From NCBI GenBank assembly GCA_002690655.1, contig NZFL01000026.1:25442-89441 (forward strand): a DNA stretch of 64,000 nt, read 5' to 3'. The notes under the pieces are model-generated. The model saw nothing but the letters and a program-made list of their open reading frames with translations. It did no database searches and had not been told where the DNA came from. This DNA comes from Pedosphaera sp. GTDB taxonomy: Bacteria > Verrucomicrobiota > Verrucomicrobiia > Limisphaerales > AAA164-E04. A program made the translations under genes and the position numbers. Below are positions 46,688-56,468 of this stretch, piece after piece; position 1 is the first letter of the stretch, and each line of letters begins with the position of its first letter.

Positions 46688-49384
46688 TCAGGGCTGTCCT
46701 GAGCTCACTTGAAAGAACAGGTTTGTGTGATCATTGAACCATTCATTCAGAATAAAAGTTTCAACGTTTCGCTCCAAGGTATCCGCCTTCCAGGTTTGCC
46801 ACTCATTGAGATCTTCCGCAAACTCTATAAGGTATGACTGTCCCGGATGGCCTTCCAGCTTTAATCCTATCGACATTTGGTCATTTATCCTCGCAGAGAA
46901 CATGGAGATATTCAGGGCCGTTCCGTCAGGCGGCGGCATCACAGTCGAATCCAGTAAGATGAATCTTGCCTGATTTGGATAAGCAATTTGATAGGAATCA
47001 TGAGGCATCAGGGAAAGAACCATGGTTTCATCTGGTTCTTCCAATTCATCTTCAATTGGAGCCAAATTCAAGATACCTGTTGTTGCCTCCTTCTGGATGA
47101 GGACTGGACCTTGACCTTGCAATATAAATAAGTCCTGATTCAAGGTAACATTTCCTTGGAGAGTAAAATTCACCCATAACTCTCTCTCCTCGTAACCCAG
47201 TCGGTGGATCCTCAAATGCTCACTGGGCAGTAGGCTTTCCGGTCCGGCCGCGAGGGCTGTAGTGATCATGTCGATTCCATTAAAAAACTCAGACAGATCG
47301 CGGCTTGATTTATCAAATTGCCAGAAAACATAAGGTTTCTCAGATCCAACAATGACATCCTCCCATTCAGTGGAAATCGTGAGATGGTTGATTAGAATGC
47401 GTCCCATCCCGCTTGATCGACTCGCAGGTTGCCGAAAGGAAAAACCATTGATATTGGATGAAGTGGTTTCATCCTGGGCCACAATGTGCGCTGTCTGAAA
47501 ACTATCAGGATCTATCCACAATCGAGTAAGGCTTTGTCCAGGTGTGAAACCCAGGATCAGCCTCAAGCTCACGGGGGCAACAAAGACCTGGGGAAACCAA
47601 ATATCGCCAGTCGATTGCCCATTGGATATGCCGAATTCAAATGTTCCTTCTGCTGGATTAACAGCCCTTGAAAACAGGCGCCCTTTGAAGGTTGATGAAG
47701 TATTTCCCCGAAAGTGCGCCCAATAATTACCTTCACCTTGAGGAGCTTTGGCCACAAATAAATCCATTCCTACAAACACTTCATATGCAGTATTTGATAT
47801 TGTCTCAACGGATCCAGAGACTGGAATATCAATCATGATATCCTCACTTTGGGTTTCATTTAAATCTAGTTGACCTTCAAATACATTCAATTCATCACTA
47901 CTTCCACTTGTGTGTTTCCATTTACCAGAGGATACATTGGTCACTGGCCCTGATTGATAATCGAAGGACTCCGACAGGAGCATACCCTCAAAATCATCAT
48001 TCAAAATTTCGACACTGATCTGATTGTTTTTGATCTGATATCGTTCCGATGGATGCAGTCGAAGTTGAAACCATTCTGGCATTTCTGGAACCGAATCATC
48101 CAGCAACGCGAGCTTGTGCGTTAAATGCTCTTGCCCTGAGGAAAACGACACTGAAAAAGGAAACGACGCATCAAAATCGACTCCTTTTTCAGTATGGCCT
48201 TCAAGCATCCAATCTACCTGCAAGGGAAGTGATAGATCACCCGTTCGATACAAGTTAATCTCAATGAAACCATCCACTCCTTCCGTCACTGTCACCGTGG
48301 GTGTTGATATTTCGACAGTCGTGAGATCATCATCCAGAATTTCCCAAATCAAGGGATTGAGTCCCAACATTCTTACCTTATCGGATACTTGAACAGTCAT
48401 TTCAATCGTTTCTGTTCCCTCCTTCAAAGCATCATTTACAAGCTTGCATTGAATTTCTGCAAAGGCCTGATCAGGTAAAAAGGAAATAAGTTCAGGCGCA
48501 CCCCGGTAATCAAGCCCAAACTCTGCTGTTCCTCCCCAAATCAATTCCAGGTCAAGCACACCATCAAGTGGCCCTCTTCTTTCCATTCGAACAATTAAGG
48601 AGGGTTCTCCCCTTTCGGGGAGAACCTTGTCGTTGCTGTGCATTCTCAAGGTTGGTTCCTGAATCTCAGCACTTGCCGATAAGTCGCTGAATTCAGTCGA
48701 GATCTTGAGGTGATCTATTTGAATTGTTCCAATGCCGGAAGACTGACGAATGGCAAACTGATTGATTGACTTTACTGAGACGGAATCCGTTGCTACTGCA
48801 GTAAGGTCGGATTCCTGATCAGGATCAATTCCCAGGCGAGTAACAGCCACGGATGGTTCATAACTCATCACAATACGATAGGATTTGCCTGCCTCCAGAG
48901 CGGTCGGAAAAGCGACAGAGTCGACGAACTTCGACGCTCCATTACTGACACCTAGTTGATATCCTCCATCATCCGAGGCAGCTATGAACAAGCGCCCGCG
49001 AAAAGTGGAGGAACCACCGCTTCTGAAATGTGCAAAATATCCGCCACCTGCTGTAGGTAGATCGACAACTTGCAAGGTGAAACTGACAAACAGGGTCTCA
49101 GAGCTGGATTCATCATAGTCCGATTCACCAATAGCAACAGCGACATCCTCGGAGGCAGAAGATCTGATTATCAGAGAACCTTCCTCGGTAACCAAATCAC
49201 CTTCCTCTCCGCTACGATGTTGCCATGCCCCATTCGAAGCCCCAACAAGGGACCCGTCAGCAAGATCGAAATCCTGGTCGACAAGTGTGGCAGCATTTGC
49301 CACGCCCTCGAGCCCATGGACAGCCATTGCACAACTGAGCCCCAGCCATAGAAAACTCGGGAACCTATTATTTAATATTTTCAT
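46688..49384 (-). CDS. Secreted Calx-beta/jelly-roll repeat protein
   Basis: 898 residues with a signal peptide (about 1-31). Two copies of a concanavalin-like or jelly-roll module are evident: residues about 33-230 and 470-680 share the pattern GxxSGxWxHxSG, AHFR(S/G)xxSSTFxGRLF and INHL(K/T)ISTEW/F. Calx-beta domains lie between and after (EGTETIEMTV, VTEGVDGFIEINLYRTGDL, EPDETMVLSL). A C-terminal YLIEFAEDLNEWQTWK segment resembles that of the giant lamin-tail protein. The protein is likely extracellular and calcium-binding, and perhaps adhesive. The upstream region is AT-rich. Function is unknown. Confidence 0.8.
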   Translation of the reverse strand: MKILNNRFPSFLWLGLSCAMAVHGLEGVANAATLVDQDFDLADGSLVGASNGAWQHRSGEEGDLVTEEGSLIIRSSASEDVAVAIGESDYDESSSETLFVSFTLQVVDLPTAGGGYFAHFRSGGSSTFRGRLFIAASDDGGYQLGVSNGASKFVDSVAFPTALEAGKSYRIVMSYEPSVAVTRLGIDPDQESDLTAVATDSVSVKSINQFAIRQSSGIGTIQIDHLKISTEFSDLSASAEIQEPTLRMHSNDKVLPERGEPSLIVRMERRGPLDGVLDLELIWGGTAEFGLDYRGAPELISFLPDQAFAEIQCKLVNDALKEGTETIEMTVQVSDKVRMLGLNPLIWEILDDDLTTVEISTPTVTVTEGVDGFIEINLYRTGDLSLPLQVDWMLEGHTEKGVDFDASFPFSVSFSSGQEHLTHKLALLDDSVPEMPEWFQLRLHPSERYQIKNNQISVEILNDDFEGMLLSESFDYQSGPVTNVSSGKWKHTSGSSDELNVFEGQLDLNETQSEDIMIDIPVSGSVETISNTAYEVFVGMDLFVAKAPQGEGNYWAHFRGNTSSTFKGRLFSRAVNPAEGTFEFGISNGQSTGDIWFPQVFVAPVSLRLILGFTPGQSLTRLWIDPDSFQTAHIVAQDETTSSNINGFSFRQPASRSSGMGRILINHLTISTEWEDVIVGSEKPYVFWQFDKSSRDLSEFFNGIDMITTALAAGPESLLPSEHLRIHRLGYEERELWVNFTLQGNVTLNQDLFILQGQGPVLIQKEATTGILNLAPIEDELEEPDETMVLSLMPHDSYQIAYPNQARFILLDSTVMPPPDGTALNISMFSARINDQMSIGLKLEGHPGQSYLIEFAEDLNEWQTWKADTLERNVETFILNEWFNDHTNLFFQVSSGQP

Positions 49385-49613
49385 GATTGTATTTTATTTG
49401 AACATTAACGGAACAAGACAATCTTGAACCTGATACAATCATCTAAATACCTTTTAGTTACGCAATATCTAACAGCTCGTAAAAAGGGACATAGAATGCT
49501 AATACACGCCATTTAATTACACTATTTAGCTTTTCCATGAAAAAAAGCCATATTCAGGCAGCAATGCGTGCAGCATGGAAGGAAGTAATTCGAGAAGAAA
49601 GTTTTGATGTAAT

Positions 49614-50972
49614 TCAGCGAGCGGAGCGGTTTGTATCGGGTGCTGTCGCAAGATCATCCAGCGCCTTGTATTTAGCTAGAAATGCTTCGCGTTCCTGCTC
49701 CAAGTTAGCCAGACGGCGGAGACCATTGTTTATGACCTGAGATTCACGCAAGATCAGTTGCCCACGTTGTTTAGGTGAAAAACCAACGCGTCCCAACTGA
49801 TCTTTAAATTCACGAATAAAAGCCATGTATTTATCAACCAGAGGAATGACTTCAAGCAAGGATTGAGCTTTGAGCATTTGAAGTTGCCGAGTGATGTGAT
49901 CTAAGGTGGAGATACGTTCTTCTCCTTTCCAATAAGCTAGGATATCTTGAAATGTAAACTGGCGCCAAGTGGGAAGACTTTCTTTATCAAGAGCAACTTT
50001 TGCTTGCGGATTCAGAATGGCACCCAGTTCAGAAAGGCTCTTGGCCATATCCCAGCGGCGCTGATCGTTGAACTGAGTCACGGATGCAGTGATAACTGCC
50101 CACCATTTCTCAAGCTCCAGCATGTTGGGAAATGAATCAGAGTAGGCCTGATGGAAAGCTGTTTGTGCATTGAAGTATTGAGGTAATAATTCAACGAATC
50201 GATGCATGGAATCAACTCCCTGAGGAGTTTGCAATAGCTCCGCAAACATTAAGTGGGCGCTGTGCCGAAAATTGGAGCCTGAAGCAAGTTCTGGGCTTGC
50301 TTGAAAAACTTGCTCTGCCGTCAGCGGATCATTTTCCCTCAGAAATTTCTTGGCGAGAAAGGTTGGATTACGCTTGTAGAACCAAGGCACAGGTTTGCCC
50401 GATCTGCCATTTAAATCCCCCACCTCGATCATGTCATCCACTGTCAATGAATGGTCTATCAGTGATGAATGGACGACATATTGGCGCAAACCCTCAACGA
50501 GCCAGACAGGAGGATCGCACATGTGTTCAGGAGACGGCCGATTGACCATTTCCATTAAGATGACATGTATAAGATTGCGAATCCATATGTCTTCACTGAT
50601 CTTGGTTTTTAGCAGTACCCGGTATCCCCACCCGCTGGAGTAGCGCGTCGGAAAGGTCACGAATGACTGGGTTTTGCGTGACCCGGTACTGATTGTGATC
50701 CGAATCTTATTGCGCCAGGTGTCCTGTACCCCCAGAGCTTCCATGATTCCATCCTTAATCCTTTCTGCAGTCAAACTGATCAAGTCGGGTGTCAGCGCGA
50801 TGAATCCTTGTCTGCGCTCGAGCGTGCTGAGATAAGGTGTGGATAGAGGATCGTTTGCCCAACTGATGACAAACTGTCCACTTTTGCTCTGCAGTGTTTT
50901 CCCGTGACTTGTCGCCAGAAATATAGTCAACCCGATTCCCGCGAGGAGACGGGTTATCAAATTGCGATTCAT
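49614..50972 (-). CDS. Exported gluzincin-like protein lacking the HExxH zinc motif
   Basis: 452 residues from ATG at 50972, which starts a signal peptide (MNRNLITRLLAGIGLTIFL). The stretch NLIHVILMEM followed about 20 residues on by PPVWLVEGLRQYVV has the spacing of peptidase-MA-like gluzincins, where HExxH precedes WLxEGxAxY. Here only the last His of HExxH seems kept (RNLIH). The Glu of WLVEG remains. This implies a degenerate peptidase with a binding or structural role. The C-terminal 130 residues are helical. The assignment is by motif spacing alone. It is read toward the Calx-beta gene, about 230 bases away, and FmdB is 66 bases upstream. Confidence 0.6.
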   Translation of the reverse strand: MNRNLITRLLAGIGLTIFLATSHGKTLQSKSGQFVISWANDPLSTPYLSTLERRQGFIALTPDLISLTAERIKDGIMEALGVQDTWRNKIRITISTGSRKTQSFVTFPTRYSSGWGYRVLLKTKISEDIWIRNLIHVILMEMVNRPSPEHMCDPPVWLVEGLRQYVVHSSLIDHSLTVDDMIEVGDLNGRSGKPVPWFYKRNPTFLAKKFLRENDPLTAEQVFQASPELASGSNFRHSAHLMFAELLQTPQGVDSMHRFVELLPQYFNAQTAFHQAYSDSFPNMLELEKWWAVITASVTQFNDQRRWDMAKSLSELGAILNPQAKVALDKESLPTWRQFTFQDILAYWKGEERISTLDHITRQLQMLKAQSLLEVIPLVDKYMAFIREFKDQLGRVGFSPKQRGQLILRESQVINNGLRRLANLEQEREAFLAKYKALDDLATAPDTNRSAR

Positions 50973-51038
50973 GTTATTCAGGTGAAACAGCATGCCTTGA
51001 ACCGACACGAATGATTCCAATGGTGCGACCGGATTGGA

Positions 51039-51347
51039 TTAAGAACTTTTCTTGGTCGCTTTTTTGGATTTCTTGGTGGATGAGGACTTCGATTCCTTGG
51101 CAGGTGATGGCTTATCGCTCTTGGCTCCTGCCTTGTAGTTCTCACTGCGGTAGTCGGTGATATAGAACCCACTCCCCTTAAAGATAAGTCCCGCACCCGC
51201 CCCAATCGCTCTCTGAACCTTGCCTTTTCCCCATCGTTTTTTCTGACAGGCCTCTTTCGGGCAAGTGGTCAAAGCATCGTCTTTCATCGACTGGAACTGC
51301 TCAAATTCCAGCCCGCATTTTTCACATTGATATTCGTATGTTGGCAT
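51039..51347 (-). CDS. FmdB-family zinc-ribbon protein
   Basis: 102 residues. MPTYEYQCEKCG is the typical start of the FmdB/CxxC regulatory family, and a second CPKEACQKK pair completes the ribbon. GAGLIFKGSGFYITDYR is the conserved middle block. A Lys/Ser-rich tail of about 30 residues follows. The family is linked to formamidase/acetamidase regulation by name, but the actual role is unknown. It diverges from the GcvH-like gene. Confidence 0.88.
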   Translation of the reverse strand: MPTYEYQCEKCGLEFEQFQSMKDDALTTCPKEACQKKRWGKGKVQRAIGAGAGLIFKGSGFYITDYRSENYKAGAKSDKPSPAKESKSSSTKKSKKATKKSS

Positions 51348-51506
51348 AGTTTAAATGTTCGATCCAAGCAGCCATCCCTCCCCTTAATCAAGCTCCAGGG
51401 AGACTGGCAGAGTTTTCACATAACAAGCAAAAAACGGATATGCAGGAAAACTTCAAGTAAATTTCAGCTTCATTTTTCTTTGCATTTGAACGGCTGACAA
51501 GTAGGG

Positions 51507-51995
51507 ATGGAAGCTTTCATGGCAAACGAGACATCCAAATTGAAAAAGAAGTTTTACAAAAGGTCCACTTTTGTAACACATCTACCTTTCGCCTATGTAT
51601 TTAGCCCTTCTCACGGATGGGCTTGGGAGATGGAACCCAATCGATGGCGGGTAGGTTTAACCAAATTTGCAACCCGCATGCTTGGCGAAATGGTTGACTT
51701 GGGTTTTGAAACCACCAAGGGAGACTCCGTGACACATGGTCAGATCATTGGGTGGATGGAAGGATTCAAGGCAATATCGGATCTGTATTCGCTGATTGAT
51801 GGAGATTTTCAGTGCATCAATCCGGCACTTGAAAAGGACATCACTAAAATATCAAAAGATCCATATGAAACTGGCTGGCTTTATGAGGCAGCCGGAACAA
51901 TCGACGATCGATGTTTGAAGGTTGACCAATACACACATTTACTCGACACAACGATTGACAAGATACTGGAGCAGCAACAGCAGGAAGAGGGCTAA
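51507..51995 (+). CDS. GcvH-like lipoyl-domain protein without glycine-cleavage neighbours
   Basis: 162 residues; ATG at 51519 would give 158. The core follows glycine-cleavage H protein: SHGWAWE for the EHEW strand, RVGLTKFATRMLGEMVDLGF, WMEGFKAISDLYS and DPYETGWLY. Lys84 (158-residue numbering) in EGFKA occupies the lipoylation position. An N-terminal basic extension of about 18 residues and a Gln/Glu-rich tail are extra. No gcvT, gcvP or lipoate ligase gene is in the window. It could be a true H protein serving distant genes, or a specialised GcvH-like carrier as seen with LbpA-type or sirtuin-linked systems, though those partners are not adjacent either. GlyA, which works beside glycine cleavage, is 12 kb away. 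Confidence 0.75.
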   Translation: MEAFMANETSKLKKKFYKRSTFVTHLPFAYVFSPSHGWAWEMEPNRWRVGLTKFATRMLGEMVDLGFETTKGDSVTHGQIIGWMEGFKAISDLYSLIDGDFQCINPALEKDITKISKDPYETGWLYEAAGTIDDRCLKVDQYTHLLDTTIDKILEQQQQEEG

Positions 51996-52089
51996 TGATG
52001 CAAAACAGGGGCTTCGAAGCTGGTGGAAATTGCCATTTCAAATGGCGATCTGCACTTGTAAAAAACCTAGAATCCCGCATGATGTAAAC

Positions 52090-54624
52090 ATGAAGCACCA
52101 AAATACTACTGGGCAATCGGGTTTGGGGCTTTTTGCCCTTTGCCTGTTGTTTGGGGTTTGGATGGTTCAAGGCCAGTCCTGCGAAGAGGGTAAATCCTCA
52201 CCTTCTCCAGAGAATGTATCAGAACCACTCCGGACAGGAGCAACATACACTCTTCAACCTTCCGCGATCAGGATTCCAGCAGGGGGCATCTGGCAGCAAC
52301 TCAACGTAAGTAAAGTCTCAACCGAAGGATTCCATACGGATCTATCGGATCACGTTAAGTTCGTAAGCAGAAACAAGGAACTATTCTACCAAAAGGAAGA
52401 TCACTGGATTGCTGCCAAAGAAGGAATAACAGTTATTGAAGTCATCGGTTCCTCAAATGATCTCATCGGACAAATCCAAGTCAACATCCTTCCTGCCCCA
52501 AGCGATCTCACCCCCAACTTCATCGATCATATTCAACCTATCTTGACCAAATCTGGATGCAATAATGGAGCTTGCCATGCAAAACCAGGGGGACGGAATG
52601 GATTTGAACTTTCTGTTTTCGGGTTTGATCCTGATTCCGACTATCAGGAAATCGTTTATGAAGGTAGAGGAAGGAGGGTGTTTCCCGCCAGCGCCGAACA
52701 AAGCCTCCTGCTGATGAAACCCACCCTCAAAACCCCGCACGAGGGTGGCAAGCAGCTTGAAGAGGATTCTGCCTTCTACCAAACGCTGGTAAAATGGATA
52801 CATCAAGGTATGCCCTTTATCCAGGAAGGAGCTCCCAAACTTACATCCATCGAAATCAATCCCAGCGGCGGTCGGCTTTTGAAAAATACAGCATTCCAGC
52901 TTCAGGTGATCGCACATTATGACAATGAAAGCATGCGTGACATAACCCACCTTGCCGAATATCAAAGTACCGATAAAGATCTATTGGAAGTAAGTCATGA
53001 CGGCCAAACCCAATCCCTCGATCGTGATGGGCAGGCAGTCGTTATTGCTCGCTTTTCAGGTTTGATCGCAGAAAGTCGCTGGATTATTCCACGAATCAAC
53101 TCTACCAAAGAGCTCACCAAAGAGTTATTTGCGAACTTAACCACTGAAAATTTTATAGATACACATGCGAATACCTATCTTGAAAAGCTTGGCTACCTCC
53201 CTTCTGAGCTATGTACAGATAGCGAATTTGTCCGACGATCTGCACTGGATGCAACAGGTTGTCTTCCAACGGTGGAGGAAACCAGAGAATTTCTGAGTGA
53301 TCCAAGTCCCGATAAACGTAAACGCTGGATCAAGGATTTGTTAAGTCATCGATGGATAGGAGATTATTGGGCAAACAAATGGACAGATTTACTCAGGCCC
53401 AATCCTGACCGAGCAGGGATCAAGAGCGTGTTCATGTTTGATCAATGGGTAAGGGACTGTTTTAGAAAAAACATGCCATATGACGATTTCGTTCGCTCCA
53501 TCTTGACGCTTGAAGGAAACAATCATCAGGCGGGCCCAGCCGCCATCTATCGTGACAAGCGCAGCCCAGGAGACCGGACTGTCTTGTTCAGTCAGGTATT
53601 TCTGGGAGTTCGACTGGAATGTGCCAAGTGCCATCACCATCCATTTGAGAAGTGGGGGCAGGAAGATTTCTATCAAACCGCCGCATTTTTTGGATCGGTC
53701 GCCCAGAAAGGAGCTGGTGTTTCTCCTCCGATATCCGCAGGTACGGAGACCTTTTTTTTCCGCAAAGGGGGTGAAGTCAAACATCCCAGAACAGAGGAAG
53801 TCATGCAACCAGCGCCTCCGGGGGGGCAATTGAATAATTACCCAGACACCTCTGACCCCAGAACTGCGTGGATGGATTGGATGCTGCACCCTGACAACCC
53901 TTACTTTGCGCAAGCAGTGGTCAATCGAGTCTGGAGTGCGTTTTTTGGCCGCGGTTTTGTGGATCCCGTGGATGATTTCAGGACCAGTAATCCACCGGTC
54001 CATGCACCTCTGCTGGAGGCTCTTGCTCAAGATTTCGCCAAAAACGGCTATAACCTTCGCCAGCTCATGAAACGAATCATGGAGTCGAGACTTTATCAGT
54101 TGAGTTCATTGCCCAATGAGTCCAACGTAACAGACAATCAATATTTTTCACGATATTACAGGAAACGACTACCAGCTGAAGTTTTATTGGATGCCGTCAC
54201 CGACATCACCGCAGTTGGCGATTATCTAGAAGGTTTACCTCAAGATGCTCGAGCTATTGAAACATGGAACTTCAAGATCAACTCTGAGTTTATGGATGCC
54301 TTTGATCGGCCAAATTCCAGCTCTGATCCTCCATGCGTACGAATCAATCAGCCCAGTGTGGTGCAATCGCTTCACATGATGCACTCGGAAAATTTGCAAT
54401 CCAAATTGGCCTCTGAAAAAGGTTGGATTGAGACTCTCATCAACAGTGGGCTCAGTAATGATGCAACTGTCGAAGAGGTTTATTTGAAACTCTTCTGCCG
54501 ACTTCCTTCCGATGGCGAAAGGAGTATAGCTGTTTCCTCCCTTTTAGGAGGAGATGCACGTGCAGGGCTGGAAGATCTGGTATGGGCACTGCTTAATTCA
54601 GCAGAATTTGTATTCAACCACTAA
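52090..54624 (+). CDS. DUF1549/DUF1553 planctomycete-type protein with CxxxxCH site
   Basis: 844 residues from ATG at 52090, where a signal peptide begins; the frame extends to 51922 and overlaps the GcvH-like gene. CNNGACH (about residue 157) is a variant haem- or metal-binding site in the PSD1-like region. An Ig-like Big_2-type domain follows (about 255-345). DUF1549 then spans about 360-570, with RRSALDATGCLPT, RPNPDRAGI and CAKCHHHPFEKW (about 511). DUF1553 runs to the end, with RVWSAFFGRGFVDPVDDF and LPAEVLLDAVTDIT. The activity is unknown. The DUF1501 gene follows after 14 bases, the usual pairing in this lineage. Extracytoplasmic polysaccharide oxidation is often proposed. Confidence 0.9.
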   Translation: MKHQNTTGQSGLGLFALCLLFGVWMVQGQSCEEGKSSPSPENVSEPLRTGATYTLQPSAIRIPAGGIWQQLNVSKVSTEGFHTDLSDHVKFVSRNKELFYQKEDHWIAAKEGITVIEVIGSSNDLIGQIQVNILPAPSDLTPNFIDHIQPILTKSGCNNGACHAKPGGRNGFELSVFGFDPDSDYQEIVYEGRGRRVFPASAEQSLLLMKPTLKTPHEGGKQLEEDSAFYQTLVKWIHQGMPFIQEGAPKLTSIEINPSGGRLLKNTAFQLQVIAHYDNESMRDITHLAEYQSTDKDLLEVSHDGQTQSLDRDGQAVVIARFSGLIAESRWIIPRINSTKELTKELFANLTTENFIDTHANTYLEKLGYLPSELCTDSEFVRRSALDATGCLPTVEETREFLSDPSPDKRKRWIKDLLSHRWIGDYWANKWTDLLRPNPDRAGIKSVFMFDQWVRDCFRKNMPYDDFVRSILTLEGNNHQAGPAAIYRDKRSPGDRTVLFSQVFLGVRLECAKCHHHPFEKWGQEDFYQTAAFFGSVAQKGAGVSPPISAGTETFFFRKGGEVKHPRTEEVMQPAPPGGQLNNYPDTSDPRTAWMDWMLHPDNPYFAQAVVNRVWSAFFGRGFVDPVDDFRTSNPPVHAPLLEALAQDFAKNGYNLRQLMKRIMESRLYQLSSLPNESNVTDNQYFSRYYRKRLPAEVLLDAVTDITAVGDYLEGLPQDARAIETWNFKINSEFMDAFDRPNSSSDPPCVRINQPSVVQSLHMMHSENLQSKLASEKGWIETLINSGLSNDATVEEVYLKLFCRLPSDGERSIAVSSLLGGDARAGLEDLVWALLNSAEFVFNH

Positions 54625-54638
54625 AAAAAGAAGCAAAC

Positions 54639-55970
54639 ATGAGCCGAACCACAATCAATTGTGAAGGAATAACACGCCGAGATTTCCTACAGATAGGCCT
54701 TGGCGGAACCATGGGCCTGGGATTATGTGATCTTCTGCGCCTGCAGGCAAACACTCAAGGTAAGAGCCAAAAAGGCTCGAACACTAAATGTATTCTTGTT
54801 TGGCTGGATGGAGGTCCTTCCCATTACGAGACATTTGACCCAAAGCCGGATGCTCCATCAGACATCCGAGGTGAATTCAAATCCATCCCAACTTCTGTTC
54901 CCGGAATACATTTCAGTGAAGTCGTTCCCAACTTGGCCAAGGTCATGGACAAGTCCACTATCATACGTTCCATATGCCACAAGGATCCGAATCATGGTGG
55001 CGGAAATCATTACATGATGACAGGCGCTCCCACTCCGGTACCAGTGGCTTGCGGAGCGTTTGTGACCTTCCATCCGAGCTATGGGTCCATGGTTTCATAC
55101 GAGCGAGGCATTCGTCGCGGCTTACCTGCTTACATGAGTTTGCCGAGGATGTCACGATCAGGGGGGCCAAACTTCCTTGGAGGACAACATGCTCCTTTCG
55201 TTATTGGAGGGGATCCTAATGGAGAAAGCTTTCGCGTCAGGGATGTCGTACTACCAAAATCGATCAGCGAAAGCCGTGCCAAAAACCGCCGTGAATTACG
55301 TGAGCAACTTGATCGCTTGAAGCGCATTCAAGATCCACTCGCAGCAGATCCTGCCATTACATTCGATCAATTTTATGAACAGGGAGTGGATTTAGTCACT
55401 TCACCGCAAGCCCAATCAGCTTTTGATATTCATCAGGAATCTGACACCATTCGCGATCAATATGGTCGAAATGATTTGGGCCAGCGTCTTTTGATGGCGC
55501 GGAGATTAACAGAGGTTGGGGTCTCATTCGTGACGGTTTATTATGGAGGGTGGGACAACCACACTAACTTGTTCAGCCGATTCAAAGGATCATTCATGTC
55601 CAAACTCGACCAGGGCCTGGCGTCATTGATCAAGGATCTTCACGATCGAGGTTCTGCTGAAAACACGATGGTCATCTGCCTGGGTGAATTTGGAAGGACA
55701 CCTAAAATCAATAAGGATGCCGGCCGAGATCATTGGCCGCATGCGATGTCAGTATTAATGTCAGGGGCCGGTATACCCGGCGGTCAGATTGTAGGCGCAA
55801 CCGATGCCAGAGGTTTTTATGCTTCGGACAACGTTTACTCCCCCGAGGATTTCGCCTCCTCCCTGTATACCAAGATGGGGATTGATCCAACCCAAACGCT
55901 TTACCAATCAACCGGAAGACCCATACGACTGGTCAACGGTGGATCCCCCATCAAAGAGTTGTTTACTTAA
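54639..55970 (+). CDS. DUF1501 exported protein paired with DUF1549/1553
   Basis: 443 residues with a twin-arginine signal (ITRRDFLQIGLGGTMGLG). It has CILVWLDGGPSHYETFDPKP, KSTIIRSICHKDPNHGGGNH, ARRLTEVGVSFVTVYYGGWDNH, CLGEFGRTPKINKDAGRDHW and a C-terminal GRPIRLVNGG. The fold is related to alkaline phosphatase/sulfatase proteins, but no formylglycine site is present. Start-to-stop spacing to the DUF1549/1553 gene is 14 bases, so they are one operon and probably act together outside the cytoplasm. The two DUF1501 proteins in this window differ clearly, so they are not recent duplicates. Confidence 0.92.
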   Translation: MSRTTINCEGITRRDFLQIGLGGTMGLGLCDLLRLQANTQGKSQKGSNTKCILVWLDGGPSHYETFDPKPDAPSDIRGEFKSIPTSVPGIHFSEVVPNLAKVMDKSTIIRSICHKDPNHGGGNHYMMTGAPTPVPVACGAFVTFHPSYGSMVSYERGIRRGLPAYMSLPRMSRSGGPNFLGGQHAPFVIGGDPNGESFRVRDVVLPKSISESRAKNRRELREQLDRLKRIQDPLAADPAITFDQFYEQGVDLVTSPQAQSAFDIHQESDTIRDQYGRNDLGQRLLMARRLTEVGVSFVTVYYGGWDNHTNLFSRFKGSFMSKLDQGLASLIKDLHDRGSAENTMVICLGEFGRTPKINKDAGRDHWPHAMSVLMSGAGIPGGQIVGATDARGFYASDNVYSPEDFASSLYTKMGIDPTQTLYQSTGRPIRLVNGGSPIKELFT

Positions 55971-55978
55971 GCCGCTAA

Positions 55979-56461
55979 TTATCGGTTCAGAAAAAAACCA
56001 TCACTTGAATTCTTGCGGGACTTATAGCGTTGAAGAAAAGAAGAACCCTTTACCGAGTGATTGGAATTTTTAGACTTGATATTGCGCATGATCTTGCGCT
56101 GTTGTTTGCGATGATCAGCAAGGACTTTTTTCTGGTTTTTTTCAATTGCTTTCTGTGAATCACGCATTGCTTTTGCAAGCTCTTCCTGACGTTTCTTCTC
56201 ATCGCGCAGTTGCTTTTTGCTCTCCTTTTCAAGGACCTTTTCAGCAGTCTTGCGTTCCTTTTCAACGTCCTTCAAATTGCGCCCTGCAGGGGCGTCAGAC
56301 TCTACGGATTGAGTCGTTGTAACTTTATCGCGTTTCTTCCAGAACTTCCACCACTGTGCTTCAACATCTATTGGAGAAAAGCAGAAAAGGAAAAGTATGA
56401 AAGGAACCACGAAGTTGAACCTTGAAAAGAAAAAAGGTAAATGTTTGCACATAACGATCAA
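55979..56461 (-). CDS. Small secreted, Lys-rich coiled-coil protein
   Basis: 160 residues, or 156 from ATG at 56449. An N-terminal hydrophobic signal (about 10-34) is followed by QWWKFWKKRDK and a long Glu/Lys/Arg-rich helix (about 60-125) likely to form a coiled coil, then a basic tail. I do not recognise a family. It lies just downstream of the CAT-anticodon tRNA on the same strand and converges on the DUF1501 gene. Codon use is similar to the neighbours, and the signal peptide supports a real gene. Confidence 0.55.
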   Translation of the reverse strand: MIVMCKHLPFFFSRFNFVVPFILFLFCFSPIDVEAQWWKFWKKRDKVTTTQSVESDAPAGRNLKDVEKERKTAEKVLEKESKKQLRDEKKRQEELAKAMRDSQKAIEKNQKKVLADHRKQQRKIMRNIKSKNSNHSVKGSSFLQRYKSRKNSSDGFFLNR

Positions 56462-56468
56462 AGGAAAT

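Noticed and set aside
49537-49740. 67-codon frame on the plus strand
   Set aside because: Its second half overlaps the convergent gluzincin-like gene antisense; no family and no ribosome site.
51348-51506. Possible glycine riboswitch before the GcvH-like gene
   Set aside because: Only a small hairpin (CCAG...CTGG) is visible; the conserved glycine-aptamer elements are absent.
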